DNA from: Planococcus glaciei
GTDB taxonomy: Bacteria > Bacillota > Bacilli > Bacillales_A > Planococcaceae
Assembly (NCBI RefSeq): GCF_900099655.1
Contig: NZ_FNDC01000011.1
Coordinates: forward strand, 1 to 64,000
DNA: 64,000 bases
Reading direction: 5' to 3'
Notes under the pieces: model-generated
What the model was told of the DNA's origin: nothing
What the model saw: only the letters and a program-made list of their open reading frames with translations
The model's database searches: none
Shown here: positions 36,758 to 45,193 of the stretch, one piece after another
Position numbering within the stretch: the first letter of the stretch is position 1
Layout of the letters: the number at the start of each line of letters is the position of its first letter
Translations under genes and position numbers: made by a program

Positions 36758-36871
36758 CATGTTCACCCTTCTAACGAGTGGAAGATTCTTAAGTTTGCTT
36801 AATATTTAGCACCCTTTGGCTTCGGTCTTACTAAAAAATATTGATGCAACGAATACTAGGGATTTTTTGAA

Positions 36872-37594
36872 TTAGGAATTATAGGTCTCCCGGTTAATTC
36901 TTACAATATCTTCATGTGTCATTCCAGCTGAGAACTTCTCCATTACTTTATCCCGCTGGATGGGTGCTTTTTCTTTATCGGCCTTTTTCAAGGCTTCGAC
37001 TAGTTCTTCTTTTGTCAGTTCGGTACAGTAGGCAGGAGTTCCAGGCTGCTCTCTCCAAGAATCACTTAACGAACCGCCATCTACTGCATCGAAGCCAAGC
37101 TCATTCACTACGTCGATCATTACTTGTTTTTGTGATGGGTTATCCCCGGCAATTGCCATGGCAATACGGCCTTCCGTGCCATCAGGAGTCCCTTTATTTT
37201 CTAACGTATACGCTAACAGATTGTTGAATGCTTTAATAATGGGCCGTCCTAATTGATTTGAAACCCAAACACTTTCAACCATTCCATTTTCAATTTCCTT
37301 AATCTGATTGTCTCTAAAAGGATAATAGTTGGACGTGTCTGCAATGATGACGTCCTCCCCAACTTGATCGATGATGGGACGGATGCTCGGCATGACATGA
37401 AGAGGGAGGGAGAGTAGAAGAACGTCAATGTTGTTGATAACCTCTTCGACAGCTACAGGTGTTCCTGCAATGTCCTTGCCATCCAGGTGTTCAATATTCC
37501 GGGCATCAGCAATTTTAACCTCGTGCCCATTTTTAACTAATTTTTTTGAGATGCTTGCCCCTATTGGTCCCGCTCCTATGATTCCAAACTTCAT
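36872..37594 (-). CDS. NAD(P)-binding Rossmann reductase, F420-reductase-like (NpdG type)
   Basis: The 240-residue protein begins MKFGIIGAGPIGASISKKLV with a GxGxxG Rossmann loop and has the NpdG/F420-dependent NADP reductase-like layout (IADTSNYYPFRDNQI, later IKAFNNLLAYTLENKGTPDG). The real cofactor pair is unknown; this family is often NADPH-dependent oxidoreductase in Bacillales. A MarR operator lies at 37681, 87 bases upstream of the start, so it may belong to the same regulon. AGGAGGAAGAAAA precedes the ATG. Confidence 0.83.
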   Translation of the reverse strand: MKFGIIGAGPIGASISKKLVKNGHEVKIADARNIEHLDGKDIAGTPVAVEEVINNIDVLLLSLPLHVMPSIRPIIDQVGEDVIIADTSNYYPFRDNQIKEIENGMVESVWVSNQLGRPIIKAFNNLLAYTLENKGTPDGTEGRIAMAIAGDNPSQKQVMIDVVNELGFDAVDGGSLSDSWREQPGTPAYCTELTKEELVEALKKADKEKAPIQRDKVMEKFSAGMTHEDIVRINRETYNS

Positions 37595-37680
37595 TTTTCT
37601 TCCTCCTAGATTATTATTTTACCTACTACTTATCATGTTGGATTAAAACAAGTGAACTGACACTTAGACACCAAATATAG

Positions 37681-37692
37681 TTAGTAGGCTAA
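37681..37692. promoter_or_regulatory. MarR-type operator before the reductase gene
   Basis: TTAGTAGGCTAA is the fifth copy of the TTAG-NNN-GCTAA motif and the only one away from the marR gene. Confidence 0.6.
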
Positions 37693-37794
37693 ATAAATTG
37701 TAACATAGAATATTACTGAAAAGAAATGCAGACGTTTCAGTGAAATTTATAACTTCGGGAAATTATTTTGATTTATAAGAAATGAGAGTAGATC

Positions 37795-37860
37795 GTCCAT
37801 TTACAAAATACCAATTCGATGTACATCCGAAATATGAAGGTGTACTAACCAAGCGACCAT
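37795..37860 (+). pseudogene. C-terminal remnant of a YjdJ-like acetyltransferase
   Basis: The frame FTKYQFDVHPKYEGVLTKR aligns with the end of the acetyltransferase at 25102 (FAKHQFEIHPEYADVLAK). Nothing upstream encodes the rest of the domain. Confidence 0.55.
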
Positions 37861-38045
37861 GGTTAAACCAGACAATTTATAATTACTCAGAATCTATGAG
37901 CTTTTAAATGAACTGGCCCAAAACATAAAAATGGTGTAAACCTATCGCAGGACATGTGTACGGTAAAGTACAGTGCTCATTATCTGCATCGAGTTGCAGG
38001 GAAGGATAGACGATTCACCTGCTGTCCGAGATTAACTTTCATTTA

Positions 38046-38092
38046 ATAAAAAATGCACTCCATTGCCGGATTGATGCCTGGCAATAGAGTGC
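38046..38092 (-). terminator. terminator of the XRE-cupin regulator gene
   Basis: GCACTC-ATTGCC and GGCAAT-GAGTGC pair; read on the minus strand, a T-run follows (ATTTTTTATT). Confidence 0.75.
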
Positions 38093-38167
38093 AGTCCTTA
38101 AAGGAGTCTTTGAAATTGAACTTCATTCATATAAGCGGGGTGTATTAATGAATGCAGCAAATAGAAA

Positions 38168-38707
38168 TCAATAAACTTCTGTGAGTTCAGTATCTGAATA
38201 AACGGAAACCTGGACAATCGCTTTCCCCTCAGCAATGTTTTTGACAAAATGAGGTACACAGGCATTCCAGCTGAAAGAATCTCCCGCTTCAGCTACGATG
38301 GAATCTTCTCCTTGTTCAGCAAGGATTTTTCCTTCAAGGACCAGATGGGATTCCAAGCCTTCATGTGCATTGCTTTCTCCGGTAGACGCACCAGGAGGAA
38401 ATTCGACAATCATCATCCGCAAACCTCCGATAGAAGATAAGTGCTCCACCTTCAAACTGTTGTACTTGGAGTAATTTCGCTCGTCTTTTCTTACAACCCG
38501 CATATGCTCCTGTTTTTCCAATAGCAAATAGGGTAGCGGCACCCCCAAGTAGTTTGAAATGGTTTGCAGCGTACTGATGGAAGGAGAGCTGTTGTTATTT
38601 TCGATGTTGCTGACAAAGCCTTTTGACAAACCGGTTTCTTCGCACATCTGCGCAATCGTGATCTGCTTGCGGTTGCGTATGCTCCGGATTTTCGATCCAA
38701 TGTCCAT
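38168..38707 (-). CDS. XRE-family regulator with C-terminal cupin
   Basis: The 179-residue protein has an HTH_3 domain (QITIAQMCEETGLSKGFVSN, then IENNNSSPSISTLQTISNYL) and a cupin domain (about 100-179; LESHLVLEGKILAEQGEDSI and SFSWNACVPHFVKN). Such regulators sense small ligands through the cupin. ATG at 38707 is preferred, with GAGG upstream; an in-frame GTG at 38719 overlaps that site. It diverges from a hydrolase-DoxX pair, its likely target. Confidence 0.85.
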   Translation of the reverse strand: MDIGSKIRSIRNRKQITIAQMCEETGLSKGFVSNIENNNSSPSISTLQTISNYLGVPLPYLLLEKQEHMRVVRKDERNYSKYNSLKVEHLSSIGGLRMMIVEFPPGASTGESNAHEGLESHLVLEGKILAEQGEDSIVAEAGDSFSWNACVPHFVKNIAEGKAIVQVSVYSDTELTEVY

Positions 38708-38769
38708 TTTTTTCTTCACCTCATATGTTTCATTATAGAGAACTTATTTCTATTTTAGCAAACAAATTG

Positions 38770-38818
38770 TTGACAATCTAGCAGAAGGTTGTTATCTTAT
38801 AAGAAATAAAGATTCTTA
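38770..38818 (+). promoter_or_regulatory. promoter and operator of the hydrolase-DoxX operon
   Basis: TTGACA (38770) and TATCTT (38793) have 17-bp spacing. Directly downstream, TAAGAA and TTCTTA (38800-38818) form an inverted repeat over the expected transcription start, a plausible site for the divergent XRE-cupin regulator. Confidence 0.6.
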
Positions 38819-38931
38819 TTAGAAAACAAAGAGCCGGGTGGCTATTTTTTTCTGCCTGTAAGTTTAGTAATAAGAATAATTTATCTCTTGAAGAATTCAA
38901 AGGGAAATAATAAAGAGAAAGGATGTTCAAA

Positions 38932-39573
38932 ATGAATGCACCTTTGGCTTTTGAACTGAAAAAGCCCCATAATGCAGATCCGGATAGAACTTATCCCGCA
39001 CTTTTTGTCATGCACGGTATGGGCAGCAATGAAAAAGACATGCTGAATTTGGTGAGTGGACTGGAAGATCATTTTTACATTTTCAGCATACGCGGCCCAA
39101 TTGAACGTCCACCTGGATATGCTTTTTTTACAATTGAGCGATTGGGAAAACCCCATCAAGAAGTGTTTCAGGCAGCTGTCGATAAAGTTTCGGATTTTAT
39201 CAGCTGGGCTGAAAGTGAATATCCGCTGGATGCAAGCCGGATTTACTTGCTTGGGTTTAGCCAGGGAGCCATTCTTTCAATGGCAATAGGATTGTCTTTG
39301 GGAAGCCGCATCCGGGGCATTGTTGCTTTGAGTGGGTACATTCCGGAGTTTGTAAAAACCGAGTTTCAGCAAAGTTCAATGGAAGGGCTGTCGCTGTTCA
39401 TCTCGCATGGAGAACAAGACCAGGCTTTGCCTTTTGAATGGGGACAAACAAGCCGGAATTATTTCCATGATTTAGGGGCGGATGTGACGTTCAAGAACTA
39501 TCCGTCAGCACATACTGTATCGCTGCAGAATTATAAGGATTTTGAAAAGTGGCTGCTGGATTCACTGGCATGA
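38932..39573 (+). CDS. alpha/beta hydrolase, phospholipase/carboxylesterase family (MhqD-like)
   Basis: The 213-residue protein has the esterase layout: LFVMHGMGSNEKDMLNLVSG, the nucleophile elbow LLGFSQGAILSM (Ser110), Asp in HGEQDQALP and His in SAHTVS. MhqD-type hydrolases are linked to quinone or aldehyde stress in Bacillus. ATG at 38932 is preferred because AAAGG lies nine bases upstream; an ATG at 38923 touches that site. It forms a pair with doxX. Confidence 0.85.
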   Translation: MNAPLAFELKKPHNADPDRTYPALFVMHGMGSNEKDMLNLVSGLEDHFYIFSIRGPIERPPGYAFFTIERLGKPHQEVFQAAVDKVSDFISWAESEYPLDASRIYLLGFSQGAILSMAIGLSLGSRIRGIVALSGYIPEFVKTEFQQSSMEGLSLFISHGEQDQALPFEWGQTSRNYFHDLGADVTFKNYPSAHTVSLQNYKDFEKWLLDSLA

Positions 39574-39603
39574 CCCAAATAGTTAATAGAGGAGGAAATT
39601 ATT

Positions 39604-40035
39604 ATGACAAATAAAGTAGAAGCAAGTACCGTATTGTTGCGTGTTGTATTGGGAGTCAGTTTCTTTATCCACGGATTGGTGAAATTTCAAGGAGGGATCG
39701 GCAATACAGCAGGATGGTTCGACAGCATCGGCATCCCTGGTTCTTTGGCATATGCCGTGGCTTTAATTGAAATGATAGGCGGATTTGCATTGATCATTGG
39801 ACTGGGTACACGCATCGTCTCGGCATTGTTGGCAGTGGTGATGCTAGGCGCAATTTTCACCGCAAAATTGCCGGCGGGATTCTTGGGCGACGGTGTGGGA
39901 GCAGGATATGAACTGGACATTGCTTTCATGGCAATCGCTATTTTCCTTGCAGTGAACGGCAGCAGAATGCTGGCAGTAGATGGCATCATTTCAAAAACAA
40001 AGCAACACAAACAGGAAACTAGCCAGTCAGTTTAA
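39604..40035 (+). CDS. DoxX family membrane protein (MhqP-like)
   Basis: The 143-residue protein has four membrane segments and the DoxX start LLRVVLGVSFFIHGLVKFQG with the conserved EMIGGFALIIGLGTRI. The role of the family is not settled; several members respond to thiol-reactive quinones. AGAGGAGGAAATT precedes the ATG, 30 bases after the hydrolase stop. Confidence 0.87.
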   Translation: MTNKVEASTVLLRVVLGVSFFIHGLVKFQGGIGNTAGWFDSIGIPGSLAYAVALIEMIGGFALIIGLGTRIVSALLAVVMLGAIFTAKLPAGFLGDGVGAGYELDIAFMAIAIFLAVNGSRMLAVDGIISKTKQHKQETSQSV

Positions 40036-40048
40036 TGGCTATAAAAGG

Positions 40049-40097
40049 AAAGGCATTTCCGGTTACCGTATAGGTAGCTTGGAAATGCCTTTTCTTT
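40049..40097 (+). terminator. terminator after doxX
   Basis: AAAGGCATTTCC and GGAAATGCCTTTT pair around a 20-nt loop, followed by CTTTTG. Confidence 0.75.
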
Positions 40098-40227
40098 TGA
40101 AATTTTTGAATTTACGAATAGATCAACAGATAAAATCAATCTCGTTAATACATTCATGTGACTTCAATAATGGATAAATATGCTAAAGTGAAAAAAGGTA
40201 ACATATAGCTAAAGGAGAATAAAAAAT

Positions 40228-40650
40228 TTGAAGAAATTTTATGTGGCATCAAGCTTTAAAAATATTGAAGCCGTTCGTTATGTATCGAATCATTTAGAGA
40301 ATAAAGGATATCTTCATACATATGATTGGACAAAAAATAGAAAAATCGTGGAAGGCAAGACAACTTCATTAAAAGTTTTAATGGAAATCGGACAGCAAGA
40401 AATAAAAGCAGTGGGCGAATCAGATTTTGTTGTCATCTTATTGCCAGGAGGAAAAGGAACCCATATTGAATTAGGGATTGCATTGGGACAGAAAAAGAAG
40501 GTTTTTCTCTACTCCAAAGACGGTTCCATCAACAATATTGAAAAAACAAGCACATTCTATCATTTGCCAGAAGTCGAAAAATGTTATGGAACTTTAGAGG
40601 AATTAGTGAATAAAATAGCTGCTTCAGAAAATTTAACCAGCAGATTTTAA
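40228..40650 (+). CDS. nucleoside 2-deoxyribosyltransferase-like protein
   Basis: The 140-residue protein has the family pattern KKFYVASSFKNIEAVRYVSN, then DFVVILLPGGKGTHIELGIA, where the Glu after GTH is the usual catalytic nucleophile. It may exchange bases on deoxynucleosides or hydrolyse modified nucleotides. TTG at 40228 follows AAAGGAG by ten bases. It appears to be a single-gene unit. Confidence 0.8.
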   Translation: MKKFYVASSFKNIEAVRYVSNHLENKGYLHTYDWTKNRKIVEGKTTSLKVLMEIGQQEIKAVGESDFVVILLPGGKGTHIELGIALGQKKKVFLYSKDGSINNIEKTSTFYHLPEVEKCYGTLEELVNKIAASENLTSRF

Positions 40651-40876
40651 TTGCTGATGCATAAACATCAAAAGGATTATAACGCTCTGCGAAGGATTTG
40701 TTCATTTACATACCCTATCTAAATGAACAGAATAACCGTCTTTAAGGTACTATTAAACGAAGAATTAAAGGGAGAAGAATAAAAAAACACTTTGAATTGG
40801 CTAAAGGAGAAATTTTCAGGTTTACGTGAGTACTAAATAACGGTTACTGTTTGAAAAAAACGTGAGTGGGTGGAAG

Positions 40877-41506
40877 ATGGGAATCAGAAGCAAAGTTAAA
40901 GATTTTATAGACAGCCAGTACAGATTGCCGAAAGGACTAATAGGAGCTTACATTGGTGAAAAAATGGTAGCACAGCATAAACCGGAAACGTTGTGGACGA
41001 TTGAATTGTTGGGCATACAACCGGGAGAAAAGGTTCTGGGGCTGGGATGTGGTTCCGGTTATGCGATAAAACTCATATTAGAAACAAATAAGGAGATTGA
41101 AGTAGTAGGAGTGGATTTGTCTCCAGTGATGATTCGTTCAGCGGCCATTCGAAATAAGAAAGCAGTACAGAAAGAAAAAGCGAAATTGCGGCTAGGAAAT
41201 GTGAAAAGTCTGGATTTCAAAGATAAACAATACGAAAAGCTATATAGCATCCATACCCTCTATTTTTGGGAGGATTTATCTGCCGCCGTAAAAGAAATTT
41301 TTAGGGTTTTAAAACCTGGCGGAGCTTGCGTCTTAACGCTTTCCAACGGCAAGGACAACGAAGAGTGGGATGAAATCAATCGCATGATCGAACATCAATT
41401 AATGCCCCTTATGAAGGAAACGGGATTTGCCGGAACAGAGTTGCTTAAAGGACCCAATTCAAGGGGATTCCATACGGCAGCAGTAACCGGCAAAAAGAAA
41501 CTTTAG
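40877..41506 (+). CDS. class I SAM-dependent methyltransferase
   Basis: The 209-residue protein has methyltransferase motif I VLGLGCGSGYAIKLIL (normally D/E-x-GxGxG; here LGLGCGSG), the acidic VVGVDLS after strand 2 and FRVLKPGGACVLTLS. The substrate is unknown. The ATG at 40877 is used; an in-frame GTG at 40862 is possible and neither has a strong ribosome site. Confidence 0.82.
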   Translation: MGIRSKVKDFIDSQYRLPKGLIGAYIGEKMVAQHKPETLWTIELLGIQPGEKVLGLGCGSGYAIKLILETNKEIEVVGVDLSPVMIRSAAIRNKKAVQKEKAKLRLGNVKSLDFKDKQYEKLYSIHTLYFWEDLSAAVKEIFRVLKPGGACVLTLSNGKDNEEWDEINRMIEHQLMPLMKETGFAGTELLKGPNSRGFHTAAVTGKKKL

Positions 41507-41527
41507 CCCCTCACTGGGGTTAGGTTC

Positions 41528-41953
41528 TTAATCGCCGCTTTCTGTCTTATCATTTGCCAACTCTTCTATAAAATCGTATGCAATTGCTTCCGTTTCTGCT
41601 TTGTAGAAAAACCCCTGGTATTTTACCGTGTCGCTTGAATGGATGGCCAGATCTTCCATTACCTCTCCTTCATTATCTAAAAAGATCGTTCTGTAACTAA
41701 ATTCCTTCACTCCGATTGAAGGGACTCCTTTTTGAAAAGTGATGTTGTTCAAATTGTCGACAAGGTACCGGATGTCGCTTTCTTCCGTGATTTCTATTAA
41801 TTTTATCGAATTTCCATTCAAAATTTCTATTTCAGCTATTTGGGCGGATTCTAAATCTAAAATTTTATTGGGTAGATAAGTCCATGCAAAAAGCAGGAGT
41901 AATAAAAGTGGAACCGCGATGAAAAGGCGTTCCATCCACCTTATTGTCTTCAT
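41528..41953 (-). CDS. hypothetical membrane-anchored protein
   Basis: The 141-residue protein has one N-terminal membrane helix (about 10-27; LFIAVPLLLLLLFAWTYLP) and an extracytoplasmic beta-rich domain with acidic residues. No lipobox. GGAGGCATCTACT precedes the ATG. The family is not recognised. It lies downstream of an acetyltransferase on the same strand. Confidence 0.65.
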   Translation of the reverse strand: MKTIRWMERLFIAVPLLLLLLFAWTYLPNKILDLESAQIAEIEILNGNSIKLIEITEESDIRYLVDNLNNITFQKGVPSIGVKEFSYRTIFLDNEGEVMEDLAIHSSDTVKYQGFFYKAETEAIAYDFIEELANDKTESGD

Positions 41954-42046
41954 AGTAGATGCCTCCTTACAGCATAGTGGCCTTTACAGATTTGTTTAGT
42001 ATAATCAAGCAATCCGAAAGCATTGGCAATGATTGCACGGCTCCCC

Positions 42047-42592
42047 TTATACATAGCTTTCAAAGTTGGCCAAAGTAGTTCCAATGCGCGGCGAAAAGCA
42101 TGGTACAGTTGTGAATCGCTGGATCGGCCCATCCCATTCATCTTTACGGATTTCTGCGTAGTTTCCCTGGGTATACGAAGAAATGACTTGGCGCCAAAAT
42201 CTTTGTGCAGGAAGGTTGGTCTCCAACTCCGCAACTTCCCAGTTTCCAGGATATAAATCGAACAAGTAGCATGCTGCTCGTTTCCCGATGCCTTCTTTGC
42301 GGTATTTTTTAAGGATAAAGAATTCATTGATTTTGAAGTAGGATGAACGATGCAACCCCTCCAAAGCAATCTCTCTCACTAAGGCAAAACCCGCAAGTTT
42401 TCCGTCAGCTTTTATAAAAAATGGAAAGTGCCCCGGAACTGTCCAATAATAGTCCAGATACTTGTATCCATAAACCCCGTCTTCGTTTACATCTTCAGAT
42501 TCAAATTCCGAAAAATCGTATTGATATAACTCCAGCAAGCTTTGCATAGCATCTCTTTGGGCCAACGTGGCCTGTATGATTTCAATTTTCAT
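42047..42592 (-). CDS. GNAT family N-acetyltransferase
   Basis: The 181-residue protein has the GNAT layout with FFILKKYRKEGIGKRAACYL (acetyl-CoA loop) and PAQRFWRQVISSYTQGNYAE. After the usual end (RKDEWDGPIQRFT) about 17 extra residues follow, which may reflect loss of the original stop. GGAGGATGA precedes two overlapping ATGs (42595 and 42592). Confidence 0.82.
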   Translation of the reverse strand: MKIEIIQATLAQRDAMQSLLELYQYDFSEFESEDVNEDGVYGYKYLDYYWTVPGHFPFFIKADGKLAGFALVREIALEGLHRSSYFKINEFFILKKYRKEGIGKRAACYLFDLYPGNWEVAELETNLPAQRFWRQVISSYTQGNYAEIRKDEWDGPIQRFTTVPCFSPRIGTTLANFESYV

Positions 42593-43031
42593 CATTCATC
42601 CTCCGTTCGTTCTGGTTAGCAGGTTTTTATATTTATGAAAAACCGTTCCAATCCTTTAACTTAAAACGACTTTACCGGAAACAAATGAAATCTAGATGAA
42701 AATTGAGTTGGAAAAATTTTTCTGATAAGAAAAATTACCGATTGAATGCCGTTTGCATTGATTTATAGTGAAAGTAAGGCTGGTGATTTAACTAGCAAAT
42801 CAAAAATATAATAGGGTTTGAAATAAAGAAGGATTGCTAAAGAAGAAGCTTTTCTTAATCAGAGGAGGCAGGGTGAGGGCACCACAAGGACTGCTTGAAT
42901 ACCGGACAACCCAGGTAAAAGTAGCGGCTATCTTTGTTCAGGCAATTTGCAGGGTTAACTCATGGATTTAAAGTTAATATTTAGGGAATAATTTGAGAAA
43001 TTGAATGAAAGATTTAGGAAGGAGGAGTTTT
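42593..43031. other. intergenic region
   Basis: About 440 bases between divergent genes. No gene, clear promoter or repeat of the families found here is visible. Confidence 0.4.
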
Positions 43032-43322
43032 TTGTTTTCTAAAGTGAAATTCATTGCTTCAACAGCTATTTTGACTGGGCTTGTTCTTTTTCTTGCAAAA
43101 GTTGATGAAACCTTCAATATATACAATGCACCATTCATATTAATTATCGCGGGCTTGATTTTGTTGATAATTTCATCGCTGGCTACTAATAAAGAAAAAA
43201 GCTTGTTATGTAGAATTGGCTTGCATAGATTCGAGCAAGTGGGGCGAGATAACGAAGCGGCATTGTTTGTCTACAGGTGCAAACGATGTGGACAGGAAAA
43301 GAGCGTAATAAAAGCATTTTAA
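43032..43322 (+). CDS. small membrane protein with C-terminal Cys/His cluster
   Basis: The 96-residue protein has two hydrophobic segments (about 5-25 and 35-53) and a soluble tail with CRIGLHRFEQVG and YRCKRCGQEKS, where C-H-C-C could bind zinc. TTG at 43032 is chosen because GGAAGGAGGAG lies just upstream; an ATG at 43005 precedes that site. The family is not recognised. Confidence 0.6.
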   Translation: MFSKVKFIASTAILTGLVLFLAKVDETFNIYNAPFILIIAGLILLIISSLATNKEKSLLCRIGLHRFEQVGRDNEAALFVYRCKRCGQEKSVIKAF

Positions 43323-43545
43323 TCGGATGGATTTTATTTGAGAACAAATTTTAAAAGCTATGTATTTCTTTTTAATTCCAATGCTACACAGCAATTAAGT
43401 TCTGTTCATTTACTTGTAATGACGAGTTTTCTAAAGAAAATATAGCGGCAGCCGAAACCGTACCCCAAGGTTATATGATGGGACTTTTCTGCCTTCAAGA
43501 GCCATCCCATAAAAATTGAAACTTATTAGAAGAGATGACAGAAAG

Positions 43546-44010
43546 ATGAACTTAGAACATGAATTTTGCTTAGTACCTAAAACAGTGAATTATTTTGAAC
43601 GGATAATGAGCGGGGAAAAAGATTCTGATACGATTGGCTCCGTAGCCATTCCAGACGACTTGATTCAATACATTATGGATTCGTTGAACTGGATTCCAAG
43701 TAAGAATCCAGCCAAATCGATGACAAGAGAAGAAAAAGGAATAAATTATCATGGAATCACCCTTTTTGATCAAACATCGGCAGCTGTTATGAAAAATGTT
43801 TTTGCCGCTTGGCACACTTTGTTTACAAATTCTCCTGAAAAACTGGAGCTGACGGGAGAATTTTTGGTTTCTTCCCGAAAAAATATATTGGGTGAATATG
43901 AACGTTTAGTTTTCAACAGGAATGACGTTCTTGATTTACTCGAAAGATTACTTTCTATGATTGACAGATTGGAAGAAGAGAACCTCTTTCTTTATCATTT
44001 GGGAATATGA
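43546..44010 (+). CDS. hypothetical protein
   Basis: The 154-residue soluble protein (MNLEHEFCLVPKTVNYFERI start; YHGITLFDQTSAAVMKNVFA and LVFNRNDVLDLLERLLSMID later) is mostly helical. No family is named. The ATG at 43546 is preferred over an in-frame TTG at 43516; neither ribosome site is strong. A decayed 32-nt palindrome starts five bases after its stop, as in the array at 18-21 kb. Confidence 0.6.
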   Translation: MNLEHEFCLVPKTVNYFERIMSGEKDSDTIGSVAIPDDLIQYIMDSLNWIPSKNPAKSMTREEKGINYHGITLFDQTSAAVMKNVFAAWHTLFTNSPEKLELTGEFLVSSRKNILGEYERLVFNRNDVLDLLERLLSMIDRLEEENLFLYHLGI

Positions 44011-44014
44011 ATTA

Positions 44015-44046
44015 GAGTGTAACTTATTGGTATTTATTTCTCATTC
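44015..44046. repeat. decayed 32-nt palindromic repeat
   Basis: The unit starts GAGTGTAACTTATTGG and ends CATTC after exactly 32 nt; the right arm has lost most pairing. Position relative to the genes matches the other copies. Confidence 0.45.
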
Positions 44047-44082
44047 ATTATTTAACTTAAAAACTAGTCAGGAGAGATAAAT

Positions 44083-44406
44083 TTGCACCCGACATTCCTA
44101 GGAGTCATCCTTTTTTCTTTATTGATTTCTTCTCTAATAAGTTATGTATTGGCAAAAACAACAGCAAACAAATGGACAAGAATTTTGGCAGTTTTTTGCA
44201 TAAATGCACTTATCCTTTCGATAGCTTCAGCTTATCTTTACAAAATGGATGTTCAAACTTTTCATAAACAGACAGAAGGTTTGTTTGAATCATTAGGCAT
44301 TGGGACCCTGCTATTTTTCATTCCAATAAATACGTTTGTAAATCTTCTTATTATGGAGTTCTTTATAAATAAAAGAAATCATTTAGCTGATGGGCGCTCA
44401 AACTGA
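44083..44406 (+). CDS. small hypothetical membrane protein
   Basis: The 107-residue protein has three hydrophobic segments (about 4-24, 34-52 and 70-93). TTG at 44083 follows AGGAGAGATAAA. No family recognised. Confidence 0.6.
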   Translation: MHPTFLGVILFSLLISSLISYVLAKTTANKWTRILAVFCINALILSIASAYLYKMDVQTFHKQTEGLFESLGIGTLLFFIPINTFVNLLIMEFFINKRNHLADGRSN

Positions 44407-44456
44407 AAGTTACATTGCAGTTAAATTCGAAGAGCAACAAGAAATTTTGAGATAGA

Positions 44457-44545
44457 CTGTTGCATTCGATAGCCTACTCATCGGATTTTGATATAGGGGA
44501 AGAGAGGGAGATCAAGTTCTTCTCTTCCTCTTTTAGCTTCCAAGA
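44457..44545 (+). repeat. box-hairpin-box intergenic element, copy H
   Basis: The 5' side (TGTTGCATTCGATAG, then CTCATCGGA) is a weak match to the box. The hairpin GGGGAAGAGAGG (44496) with CTTCTCTTCCTC (44519) has wobble pairs and a T-run. The 3' side is weak. Confidence 0.5.
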
Positions 44546-44578
44546 AAATGTTCATCAAAATATTTCTTTCGAATAATA

Positions 44579-45193
44579 ATGAAACTATTTCTGGAAATCC
44601 TGCGTCTATGGGGTGTTCAGGAAAGGGCGGTGCGTTCTGTGTCGAGGGACTTTGCAGAAAAAAGGTTAAATGAAGAACAACTAAAGCAAGTGATGAATTT
44701 GTACGGAGAATACTTGATCCGTTTAGCTTTTTTATATGTAAAGGACTGGGCAGTAGCTGAAGACATCGTACAGGAAGTTTTTATCGCTTATTATCGGAAA
44801 TCGAATCAATTTGAAGAACGTTCCTCCCTTAAAACCTATCTTTCTAAAATCGCCATCAACAAATGCCACGATCATCTCAGGAGCTGGAAAAACAAACGTT
44901 CCTACTTAACAGAGGCGATGGGCCAGTTGGTTTCCCGGGCTCAAACCCCTGAAGAAGCATTTGATCAGCATTCGGCACAAGCTGTTCTAATGAGGAACGT
45001 ATTGGAGCTGCCAATCAAGTATCGGGAAGTTGTCCTGCTCTACTATTACCAGGAGTTCACCACTAAAGAAATCAGCCGCCTGTTGAGTTGTTCGGAAAAT
45101 ACCGTGAAAACGCGGTTGAGAAGAGCAAAGGTTCTGTTGAAGGACAAGATAGATTCACAAGAATGGGAGGGGCTGCTTGATGAACAAATTTAA
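44579..45193 (+). CDS. ECF-type RNA polymerase sigma factor
   Basis: The 204-residue protein has sigma region 2 (LYGEYLIRLAFLYVKDWAVA then EDIVQEVFIAYYRKSNQFEE) and region 4 (YREVVLLYYYQEFTTKEISR then LLSCSENTVKTRLRRAKVLL). The start is uncertain: the ATG at 44579 has no ribosome site, while GTGs at 44629 and 44638 follow GGAAAGG and would remove the first 17-20 residues. It overlaps the next gene, an anti-sigma-like membrane protein. Confidence 0.85.
   Translation: MKLFLEILRLWGVQERAVRSVSRDFAEKRLNEEQLKQVMNLYGEYLIRLAFLYVKDWAVAEDIVQEVFIAYYRKSNQFEERSSLKTYLSKIAINKCHDHLRSWKNKRSYLTEAMGQLVSRAQTPEEAFDQHSAQAVLMRNVLELPIKYREVVLLYYYQEFTTKEISRLLSCSENTVKTRLRRAKVLLKDKIDSQEWEGLLDEQI

Noticed and set aside
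41950..42369. 139-codon minus frame overlapping the acetyltransferase gene
   Set aside because: It is an out-of-frame shadow of the acetyltransferase in most of its length.
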